Source: Tatlockia sp.
Lineage (GTDB): Bacteria > Pseudomonadota > Gammaproteobacteria > Legionellales > Legionellaceae
Length of the DNA: 64,000 nt
NCBI GenBank assembly: GCA_013697955.1
Contig: JACCVV010000089.1
Location: 99,041-163,040 of the forward strand
Direction of reading: 5' to 3'
Under the pieces are notes generated by a model, which worked only from the letters and a program-made list of their open reading frames with translations, was not told where the DNA came from and searched no databases. The position numbers were made by a program, and so were the translations under genes. Positions 56,844 to 64,000 of the stretch are shown one piece after another; positions within the stretch are counted from its first letter, which is position 1, and each line of letters starts with the position of its first letter.

Positions 56844-56919
56844 TAACCTCTTGATGTTAACTGATTCTACAAAGTTGTCGATATTATCATTTGTCTTAAA
56901 CTAACGCCATGTTATAATT

Positions 56920-58215
56920 TCAGCTTTGACTTCTGGATTTTTGCCGGCGTTCACCCCAGTTTTTTCCAGAACTTTTTTGGCCTGTTCCGGATTGACTTCT
57001 TGGGAACTTTGCAGCTTGAGGAAAGTTATTAATTGATTTTTTAGCCGCTGCTGTTAATGGATTAGGGCTAGCAGGCAAACGGTGATCCGGTTCATAATCG
57101 TCTATTTCGATACGTTCAATACGCAGTTTTAATAATTTTTCAATATCGCAAAGTTGATAGAATTCATCCGCACTTACTAATGAAATAGCCTGACCTGAGG
57201 CGCCTGCACGGCCAGTTCTACCAATACGATGAACATAATCTTCAGCGACCTGCGGTAAATCGTAATTAATGACGATGGGTAAATCATCAATATCAATACC
57301 TCTTGCAGCAATATCCGTAGCTACAAGAATTTGAACCTTGCCATTTTTGAATTCACTCAAGGCTTTCATTCGCTGTGCCTGGCTTTTGTTGCCGTGAATG
57401 GCCAATGATTGAATATCATCCTGGCCTAATAATTTTACTAACTTATTTGCGCCGTGTTTGGTTTTAGAAAAAACGAGCACCTGATGCCAGTTTTTTTCAC
57501 GAATAAGATGACTCAGTAAGGCAGCTTTGCGTGTTTTATCCACAGGGTGAACTGATTGTTGAACTTTAACCGCAGCCGCATTACGTGGCGCTACATCAAC
57601 TTCGACGTGATTGTTTAACAAATCTTTTGCGAGAGTTCGGATTTCATTGGAAAAAGTTGCGGAAAATAATAAATTTTGGCGAACCCGCGGGAGTAAAGAA
57701 AGAATGCGTTTAATGTCGTGAATAAATCCCATATCGAGCATTCGGTCGGCTTCATCAAGCACAAGCATTTCGATTTGCCCAAAATTAACCGCTTTTTGCT
57801 GATGTAAATCAAGCAGACGGCCTGGAGTTGCTACCAAAATTTCAACACCAGCTCTTAGAGCCATCATTTGCGGATTTATTTTGACGCCACCAAAAACAAC
57901 TGCAGTACGAAGTTTAAGATATTTACCGTACTGAATAATATTGTCATGTATTTGTGCTGCTAACTCACGGGTAGGAGTAAGAATTAGTGCCAGTGCGTGA
58001 TTTGATTTAGCGCGGTTTTTTTCAGCCAAAAGGTGCATCATCGGCAGGGTAAATCCAGCAGTTTTTCCGGTTCCGGTTTGAGCGGAAGCTAAAAGATCCT
58101 TGCCCTTCAATATCATGGGGATCGCTTGCTCCTGGATGGGAGTAGGATTTTCATAACCTAACTCTTGAATAGCATTTAATAAGGGTTCTGCTAATTGCAG
58201 TTCTGCGAACGTCAT
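56920..58215 (-). CDS. rhlE: DEAD-box RNA helicase (RhlE-like)
   Basis: An ATP-dependent RNA helicase of 431 residues. The Q motif ([31 protein letters not shown]), Walker [25 protein letters not shown] in [17 protein letters not shown], and [10 protein letters not shown] are all present in order. The C-terminal tail is basic and Ser/Gln/Arg-rich ([20 protein letters not shown]). The RhlE group is implicated in ribosome maturation and cold adaptation. The exact orthologue among the RhlE/SrmB/DbpA relatives is less certain. Confidence 0.9.
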   Translation of the reverse strand: MTFAELQLAEPLLNAIQELGYENPTPIQEQAIPMILKGKDLLASAQTGTGKTAGFTLPMMHLLAEKNRAKSNHALALILTPTRELAAQIHDNIIQYGKYLKLRTAVVFGGVKINPQMMALRAGVEILVATPGRLLDLHQQKAVNFGQIEMLVLDEADRMLDMGFIHDIKRILSLLPRVRQNLLFSATFSNEIRTLAKDLLNNHVEVDVAPRNAAAVKVQQSVHPVDKTRKAALLSHLIREKNWHQVLVFSKTKHGANKLVKLLGQDDIQSLAIHGNKSQAQRMKALSEFKNGKVQILVATDIAARGIDIDDLPIVINYDLPQVAEDYVHRIGRTGRAGASGQAISLVSADEFYQLCDIEKLLKLRIERIEIDDYEPDHRLPASPNPLTAAAKKSINNFPQAAKFPRSQSGTGQKSSGKNWGERRQKSRSQS

Positions 58216-58430
58216 GGGCTTTTCCTCTTCATTTAGGACTTAAGGTTAAGCCCCGATTGGTTTACATCTCACTATGAAGAAAGGACCCCACTATGACCGA
58301 TGTTATTTTTTAAGAATTACATCAGAAAACAACTGACAAAAATTCAGGCATCAAAAACTGGCATAGTTTATCATAGTATTGCTATCATTGTCAGATGAAA
58401 ATTTGCAATTAAACTGATAAGAATGGATTT

Positions 58431-60134
58431 ATGCTAGATTTTAAAATTGTTCGTAATGATGAAAATGAATCTTTTATCCAGACTTCTGTTTGCGGTAAAT
58501 CCCTACTTACCATTCCCCAATTAAATAAAAGCACTGCTTTTACTCAAGAAGAACGACGTGAATTTGGGTTACTTGGGAAATTACCCCATCGAATTGAAAC
58601 TTTGGAAGAACAGGTAAGGCGTGCCTATGAGCAATTTTCCAGTTATACAAACCGATTGCAGCAAAATATCTACCTGAACAATCTTCACGATAAGAATCAA
58701 GTTTTATTCTATAAATTAGTGACCTGTTATTTAGCCGAAATGTTGCCCACAATTTACACTCCTATCGTAGGAACAGCAGTCAAACGCTTTAGTCATGAGT
58801 ATCGCCAACCGCGGGGCTTGTATATTACTCATTATGATAAAGGTCAAATTGATGAAATTTTTTCTAATCGAACGAATCCGGAAATAGATCTCATTGTGGT
58901 AACGGATGGTGAAGGCGTGCTGGGTATTGGTGATCAGGGAATTGGTGGTATGGATATTCCTGTAGCAAAATTGATGGTTTACAGCATTTGTGGCGGAATT
59001 GATCCCACGCGAACCTTGCCTATTTTTCTTGATGTCGGTACCAATAATCAACAATTACTTGATGACCCACTCTATCTTGGTTGCCAACATTCACGAATTG
59101 ATACCGAGCAATACGATTCCTTCCTTGAAACCTTTGTTAACGCTGTCCAAAATCATTTCCCTAATGCTTTTTTACATTGGGAAGATTTGGGGCGCTCTAA
59201 TGCAAGACGGATTTTAGATAAATTTCAAGATGATTTATGTACTTTCAATGATGATATCCAAGGGACAGGTGCTGTTACCTTAGCCGCCCTGCTAGCAGCC
59301 TGTGAAGTTTCGGGTATAAATCTTGAAGATCACCGGATACTTGTCTTCGGCGCTGGCTCTGCAGGAACTGGTATTAGTGATCAAATTCTTGACGCCTTGA
59401 TTAGACAGGGCTTAAGCCCTGAACAAGCCTATGAACGCTTTTGGTTAGTCGATCGGCAAGGTCTTTTAATTGATACAGATCTAGAATTAACCGAAGCACA
59501 GCGGCCCTATTGCCGTAAACCGATGGAAACTAGCCACTGGTCAACTTATAGTTTGAAAGAAACTGTCAAACAAATAAGACCTACTGTTCTAATTGGCTGC
59601 TCAGCGCAAACATCCGCCTTTTCGCAGGAAATTGTTGAATTAATGTGCGAAGGCACTGAGCGCCCTATTATTTTTCCGCTTTCAAATCCAGATGAAAAAT
59701 GCGAAGCAAAACCTGCCGATCTTCTGGCCTGGTCTAAAGGGAAAGCTTTAATTGCAACTGGAACTGCTTTTGCCCCTGTGCAATTTCAAAATCAATTAAT
59801 TCATATAGCCCAATGCAATAATGCCCTGGTTTTTCCTGGAATTGGATTAGGTATTTTAGCGGTTCAAGCGAAACGATTATCAAAAGACATGATTTGGGCG
59901 GCAGCTGAGGCCTTAAGCAAATTTGCCTCTTCTCAAAACGATAGTCACTCATCGTTATTACCATCATTGGCAGAGGCGCAGGCGGTGGCTAAATATATAG
60001 CTGTTGCAGTTGCAGAAAAAGCTATTGATCAGGGTTTGGCAGCAAAAAATCATGATGCTGATTTAGAAAAGCTTATTGAAGACAAGTTTTGGGAACCGCG
60101 TTACTTAAATTTTAAAAAGACTAAAAGTCTTTAA
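58431..60134 (+). CDS. maeA: NAD-dependent malic enzyme
   Basis: Oxidatively decarboxylates malate to pyruvate, a link from amino-acid-derived TCA intermediates to pyruvate. It has 567 residues, the length of the SfcA/MaeA class. Motifs in order: YTPIVGTAVKRFSHEYR, VVTDGEGVLGIGDQGIGGMDIP, FNDDIQGTGAVTLAALLAA (metal and malate binding), the NAD-binding VFGAGSAGTGI, and ALVFPGIGLG. The last codons contain a 7-base hairpin (60116-60132) that may act as terminator. It is convergent with the LRR protein gene. Confidence 0.95.
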   Translation: MLDFKIVRNDENESFIQTSVCGKSLLTIPQLNKSTAFTQEERREFGLLGKLPHRIETLEEQVRRAYEQFSSYTNRLQQNIYLNNLHDKNQVLFYKLVTCYLAEMLPTIYTPIVGTAVKRFSHEYRQPRGLYITHYDKGQIDEIFSNRTNPEIDLIVVTDGEGVLGIGDQGIGGMDIPVAKLMVYSICGGIDPTRTLPIFLDVGTNNQQLLDDPLYLGCQHSRIDTEQYDSFLETFVNAVQNHFPNAFLHWEDLGRSNARRILDKFQDDLCTFNDDIQGTGAVTLAALLAACEVSGINLEDHRILVFGAGSAGTGISDQILDALIRQGLSPEQAYERFWLVDRQGLLIDTDLELTEAQRPYCRKPMETSHWSTYSLKETVKQIRPTVLIGCSAQTSAFSQEIVELMCEGTERPIIFPLSNPDEKCEAKPADLLAWSKGKALIATGTAFAPVQFQNQLIHIAQCNNALVFPGIGLGILAVQAKRLSKDMIWAAAEALSKFASSQNDSHSSLLPSLAEAQAVAKYIAVAVAEKAIDQGLAAKNHDADLEKLIEDKFWEPRYLNFKKTKSL

Positions 60135-60142
60135 ATCTTTAA

Positions 60143-62260
60143 TTAAGGTTTAATTGAACCGGAATCCAGAATTTCAGAAATTGTTTTTGTTCGGGAGCCT
60201 GGTTTTGAATGCTCAATTTGATAGTTGATACCGTAATAATACCCATCAGAAAAAGTGGGTGAGCGTTTAAATAAACCAAAGAAATTGCTGCTATTTGCAT
60301 AAGAGTACTGATGCACTGTTTTGAATGTTTTTTGAAAATCGCTTTCGACAACATAATCATTTGCAAGTTCCCAGGCTTTGGCGGTCCTGGAATTAGGGTT
60401 AATTTGAATATACTGATTAATATCGTTTTCGCTTAAATCTACTTTATTCACCAAAGAATTCCATTGTTTAAAGCAAGAACTTTGTCCTGCATATAAAGCT
60501 TTATAAATGGTTTTAAAATAATTAATTTTATGATCTTCTTTTTGATCAATTATTTCTTCCACTGATGGAGGATTGAGGTAGTCTCTTTCTAGAAAGTAAG
60601 GTCTTTCAGAAATTTTTGTTAAATTTTCAATTCCAATTTTCGCTAGGACAAGTGTAAAGATATATTTATTCAAATCCATAGGAAACCCAATTTTGCTAAG
60701 AAGCAGGTACGTTTGATATAGAGAGCTAATTTTAAGATCTATATTTCTTTCAATAATATGTTGTATTCCTAATGAAACTGTTTTTGAAATGTCATTTTCA
60801 TAGTAAAAAGCCATGGTATAGCAAAATTTCTCTTTTTTTTCTTTTTGATCCTCATAATTTAAAAGATGAAGCTGAGTTAAGCTGAAATTTTTTCTTAATT
60901 GATTTATTACAGAAAGGGTAAGATAGCTATTATTGGTATCGAGATTCAAGCTCGTAAGCGTTTGATTTTCAGCTAAGGCTGAAAGAATTATTTGGACTGC
61001 TCTATTCCCTTTAGTATAGAAAAGGTTTGATAAATTGAGTGACTTAAGTGTTTTATTAGTCTTAAGCATTTTGGCGATAGAATTAGCAGTCTCCTCGCAT
61101 TCAGGAAAAAAATTATTACTCAAATCAACAGAAGTCAAATTGCTATTGCTTTCCAGAGCTTTAAAAATATCAGCACCTGTCACGGAACATTCTGTAAATA
61201 ATTCGCCATTAAAAACGCCTACTGAAATATTTGTCAGAACGCTATTAGAATTTATCAAGGCGACATAGCTTGGAATGGTCACATCATTAAGCCCCATCGA
61301 AGTTCTTACCACTAAAACTTCAAGCTTGGGGTGATTTATGATTGCATCAGTTAGTTCCGATAATAAATCAATTTGAGTATCTAATTTATTGAACAGCTGT
61401 AATGTTTTGAGACTTTTATTTTGCTGAATTACTAAATTGAGGCGTTGCAAATTATTATTAATTAACGGGTCAGTGATAGAAAAGGTTAACTCGATATTAG
61501 AAAGCTGTTTAGTATTTTCCAGAAAAAAAAGTGAATTTTCTAAAGCATCAGAACTGTCAATATAGCTGCTAAAGCCTGTAGGTGTAATAAAGGTATAATC
61601 TAGAAAAATTTCTTTAATAGTTGGATTAAACTGAAGAAAATCTAAAAATACCCATTCAAGGTAGTGAGATAAAGAACAATTACTAATATCTATTTTCTGC
61701 AAATTTTGATTTGACTTAAGAGAGTCGGCAATAGCAAGAGCACCCTCTCTCAAATTTAAATTTAAACTGAAATCACAAATAGCTAGGGTTTTATTTGCAC
61801 TTATTGCGTTGGCAATTTGTAGGGCTGTATCCTTATTTAGGCCTGAATAACTTTGATCTTTACAAAAAGCGCCAACAGACAAGGAAGTCAAATGACTATT
61901 TTCAAAAATAAGTTGTGCCAAATAGGCGCAGGTATTTTCTCCATAAAGACCTCTTAAAGTCAGTGCTACCAAGGAATGTCTTAAATTTTCGAAGATGCTT
62001 CCAAAAAGCTCCGCAATAATATTGGAGCTATTCTGGCATGACAGATTTGCTGTCAGAGACAGACTACTTAATGTTTTTTGAGATTTTAAATTTTGTTGAA
62101 GGCTAATTAATTTTTCTTCAGGAAGATTGTTCGCAGTGAAATGTATTGAGCTCTGTGTAATCTCATTAGTTGAATGTTCAATACAAAGATCTAAATCTTT
62201 TTCTTCTTTTATTTCAAAATGAAGTTGTGACAGTTTGTTTATTTCATTTTTAGTTAACAT
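60143..62260 (-). CDS. Leucine-rich-repeat protein; candidate Dot/Icm effector
   Basis: A protein of 705 residues from the ATG at 62260; a TTG at 62302 would add 14. Residues of about 60-460 hold many ribonuclease-inhibitor-type leucine-rich repeats of roughly 28 residues (SNLTSVDLSNNFFPECEET, NKTLKSLNLSNLFYTKGNRA, NQTLTSLNLDTNNSYLTLS). The C-terminal third is helical, with no repeat, no signal peptide and no clear membrane helix. RI-type LRR proteins are eukaryote-like and frequent among Legionella effectors. The C-terminal 30 residues are polar. No enzymatic domain is recognised. Confidence 0.75.
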   Translation of the reverse strand: MLTKNEINKLSQLHFEIKEEKDLDLCIEHSTNEITQSSIHFTANNLPEEKLISLQQNLKSQKTLSSLSLTANLSCQNSSNIIAELFGSIFENLRHSLVALTLRGLYGENTCAYLAQLIFENSHLTSLSVGAFCKDQSYSGLNKDTALQIANAISANKTLAICDFSLNLNLREGALAIADSLKSNQNLQKIDISNCSLSHYLEWVFLDFLQFNPTIKEIFLDYTFITPTGFSSYIDSSDALENSLFFLENTKQLSNIELTFSITDPLINNNLQRLNLVIQQNKSLKTLQLFNKLDTQIDLLSELTDAIINHPKLEVLVVRTSMGLNDVTIPSYVALINSNSVLTNISVGVFNGELFTECSVTGADIFKALESNSNLTSVDLSNNFFPECEETANSIAKMLKTNKTLKSLNLSNLFYTKGNRAVQIILSALAENQTLTSLNLDTNNSYLTLSVINQLRKNFSLTQLHLLNYEDQKEKKEKFCYTMAFYYENDISKTVSLGIQHIIERNIDLKISSLYQTYLLLSKIGFPMDLNKYIFTLVLAKIGIENLTKISERPYFLERDYLNPPSVEEIIDQKEDHKINYFKTIYKALYAGQSSCFKQWNSLVNKVDLSENDINQYIQINPNSRTAKAWELANDYVVESDFQKTFKTVHQYSYANSSNFFGLFKRSPTFSDGYYYGINYQIEHSKPGSRTKTISEILDSGSIKP

Positions 62261-62376
62261 CGAGGCTTTTTGAATGCTTTGAAAGTGGATAAACTGTATC
62301 AAATTTGTAACAATATAGCAACTAATTAGCAGAGCAACTCAAATTATTAACCTAATCTAAATTGCTCTTAAAAAAA

Positions 62377-63189
62377 TTATTTTGGCTCATAAACCTCTTG
62401 TTGCAAGCCGCCAACAACCCAAGGGCCATCATTATAGAATTGACGGAAATGCCAAATTTCGTTCAAATTGGAAATTGGCTCATCATTTTCTTTAACTCTA
62501 CCTGTAAAACGAACGCTCGCCATTGTAGAATCTACCTGCTTTGATACATCAAGCAGTTCAGCTTCTAAATCATAAACCTCTGTTTTATTAGGTTCATTAC
62601 CGCGTTCATCTAATTGCATTTTAATTTCACCAAAAACCTCAGGCGCTGTAAATTCTTGCAAATCTGACAGATTTTTTTGATCATAGGCGGCTTGCATTCT
62701 GAGGAATTTAACCTTTGCATCACGTAAAAATGTTTCTGGTACAAAATTGGGGGGATAAGATGAATAATTACCTGAACCGCCGCTTGTTCCGTACATATTA
62801 GATGTTTCTGAGTTTTGCCTGAACAAATTAGGTTGCGCAGATTGAAACCCTGGCTGCATTTTTCTTCGATAAATATTATAGACAAAGAAGATGAGCCCGC
62901 CTACAACTAACCATGACAACAAACCAGCGCCGAAGCCATGCCCCATAAACAAGCTTGCTAATAAACCACCAACTAGTAATCCGCCTATAATACCGCCCCA
63001 ATTTCTATTCTTTGTTGTTTTTGGGCTCCAGGCTTTAGAAGCGTTTACTGCAGGTGAGGAAAACAGACTGCTCTTTGAGCGTTGAACTCCAAAACTTCTT
63101 CCACCGCCAAATCGTTTGGCAGATGCCTCATTCACAATCAAACCAAATGTTAGCAAAGCAATTAAAAAGAATGAAAAAAAATTACGCAT
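62377..63189 (-). CDS. Tim44-domain membrane protein
   Basis: A 270-residue protein with the start MRNFFSFFLIALLTFG at 63189, followed by a signal/anchor segment. A Gly/Ser-rich stretch (KRFGGGRSFGVQRSKSSLF) comes next, then a glycine-rich hydrophobic pair (GGIIGGLLVGGLLASLF, GLLSWLVVGGLIFFVYNIY). The C-terminal half is a Tim44-like domain (DAKVKFLRMQAAYDQKNLSDLQEFTAPEVFGEIK, EIWHFRQ). Bacterial Tim44-like proteins are membrane-associated with no settled role. A longer frame from 63222 is less likely. Confidence 0.88.
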   Translation of the reverse strand: MRNFFSFFLIALLTFGLIVNEASAKRFGGGRSFGVQRSKSSLFSSPAVNASKAWSPKTTKNRNWGGIIGGLLVGGLLASLFMGHGFGAGLLSWLVVGGLIFFVYNIYRRKMQPGFQSAQPNLFRQNSETSNMYGTSGGSGNYSSYPPNFVPETFLRDAKVKFLRMQAAYDQKNLSDLQEFTAPEVFGEIKMQLDERGNEPNKTEVYDLEAELLDVSKQVDSTMASVRFTGRVKENDEPISNLNEIWHFRQFYNDGPWVVGGLQQEVYEPK

Positions 63190-63609
63190 ATAATGTGCCC
63201 TTATTTCGTTAAGAAATATCATTATATATGAACAAAAACCAACTTGCTTGCACTATTATGGTTTCTAAAGAACGTCTGAATTGACATCAATTGGGCTGCG
63301 AGGATTTCTAAATGCATAAAATCGACTTAAGGTATCAAGGCTTTTGTTAAAATTTTTTGATTGATAAATATAACAAAATAGGGTCTTAGTAGGGAAAGTT
63401 TGGAAATAGAGAGGTTATTTGCAGGAAGTTGAATTTTATCCACTATAATTGTTTTATTAAGAGTTTTATTCATATTTAGGAATAATGCTGTCCCCCTTAT
63501 CTAATCGATGAATAAATCCTTGATATTCATCAATATTTTGAACTAAAAGGAATTGAAATTGCCAACTTTGAAATACTAAAATCAATTTTATCATTAAGGA
63601 TTAATATAA
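63190..63609. other. 420-base interval without a clear gene
   Basis: AT-rich sequence between the divergently oriented Tim44-domain gene and the heme oxygenase fragment. It should hold both promoters. One minus-strand frame of about 49 codons starting with ATG near 63470 has no ribosome site or recognised family. Nothing else was seen. Confidence 0.5.
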
Positions 63610-63879
63610 ATGGATTTACGGAAGCAACTTCAAGAGGCAACAAAAAGTCTTCACAACCAAATTGAACAAACCTTCTTGCTTAATAAAATTTTGCGCAAAG
63701 AGATAACATTAAGTGAATATCAATTATTAATAGAAAAATTTTATGGCTTTATTACCCCCTGCGAAGCCTTAATCGATGTCAAATGCAAATCTGTTATTAA
63801 AAACCGAAAAAAGAAACCTTGGCTTGAGCAAGATTTGCAGGCACTAAAATCTCACTTTAAAGAAGAGATTACCCCCTGA
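63610..63879 (+). pseudogene. Truncated heme oxygenase
   Basis: An 89-residue frame corresponding to the N-terminal half of a bacterial biliverdin-producing heme oxygenase (BphO/HemO group). It starts MDLRKQLQEATKSLHNQIEQ with the proximal heme ligand His15 and continues with ITLSEYQLLIEKFYGFI. Full enzymes have about 190 residues and carry a second conserved segment with the distal-helix glycines; here the frame stops at a TGA after EEITP and no frame in the next 120 bases restores it. It is probably a remnant. The window ends soon after, so a distant continuation cannot be excluded. Confidence 0.65.
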
Positions 63880-64000
63880 GGGATCGTCACCTTTTGTTAA
63901 CACAATATGTTCCAAGCTAGCTCATCCCATGCTGTTTGTTGAATTTCCTTTAACTGAATAGTTATATTAATTTTTTTTCTAACAATTTGACACCCCAAAT

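Noticed and set aside
63897..64000. Open minus-strand frame reaching the right edge (fragment ending QQTAWDELAWNILC)
   Set aside because: Only 34 codons, no recognised family and no start visible; it may be the end of a gene outside the window, but this cannot be supported.

Overview
The window is about 64 kb of AT-rich, densely coded gammaproteobacterial chromosome. It almost certainly comes from a Legionella species. The reasons are a Mip-type FKBP isomerase with the Legionella signature, an L-serine dehydratase of exactly 458 residues whose cysteines fall at 343, 385, 396 and 458 as in the characterised L. pneumophila enzyme, a Legionella-type CsrA, and several eukaryote-like proteins of the kind Legionella exports through Dot/Icm. 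I saw no rRNA, tRNA, CRISPR array, prophage or intact insertion sequence.

Layout. 1-7.8 kb: the 5' part of ampG, mip, a frameshifted helicase pseudogene with a RelE-like N-terminus and ankyrin-like C-terminus, a 753-base gene-free stretch, sdaA, and a zinc-independent alcohol dehydrogenase/quinone reductase gene broken by one in-frame TGA. 7.8-15 kb: a complete tripartite RND efflux operon (outer-membrane factor, membrane-fusion protein, pump) followed by an MFS exporter. 15-20 kb: tilS, accA, a phosphopantetheinyl transferase, an HdeD-type membrane protein, birA and csrA. 20-29 kb: a surface-polysaccharide neighbourhood (polyprenyl-phosphate sugar-1-phosphate transferase, SDR epimerase, GT4 glycosyltransferase, methyltransferase, ManC) mixed with pgi, a lipoprotein and an outer-membrane protein. 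29-32 kb: lipA, a CDGSH iron-sulfur protein overlapping a thioredoxin-fold polytopic membrane protein, and a CBS protein. 32-36 kb: two large unrecognised Legionella-style proteins, the first preceded by a PmrA-box-like sequence. 36-44.7 kb: a glycine-zipper lipoprotein, alr, dnaB, a DUF2147 protein, a SWIM/SNF2 helicase and nadE. 44.8-50.4 kb: two tandem outer-membrane proteins (one with an asparagine microsatellite), rpe, slt and a Rab/Ras-like GTPase with a C-terminal membrane region. 50.4-58.2 kb: ruvA-ruvC-yebC, hmgA, rpoS-nlpD-surE with a small lipoprotein, and a DEAD-box helicase. 58.4-64 kb: malic enzyme, a leucine-rich-repeat protein, a Tim44-domain protein and a truncated heme oxygenase.

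How it fits together. The housekeeping backbone (accA/birA for biotin-dependent fatty-acid synthesis, lipA, alr, dnaB, nadE, rpe, ruvCA, the stationary-phase regulators rpoS and csrA) is interrupted by accessory genes that look like host-interaction factors. The most unusual loci are the membrane-tailed small GTPase, the LRR protein, the 678-residue protein with the PmrA-like box beside an ankyrin-like protein, and the decayed RelE/SF1-helicase/ankyrin gene. Effector status for all of these is inference from domain type, context and genus; the sequence alone does not prove secretion. I did not identify a clearly new multi-gene system. The closest candidates are the CDGSH/thioredoxin membrane pair and the neighbouring effector-like pair.
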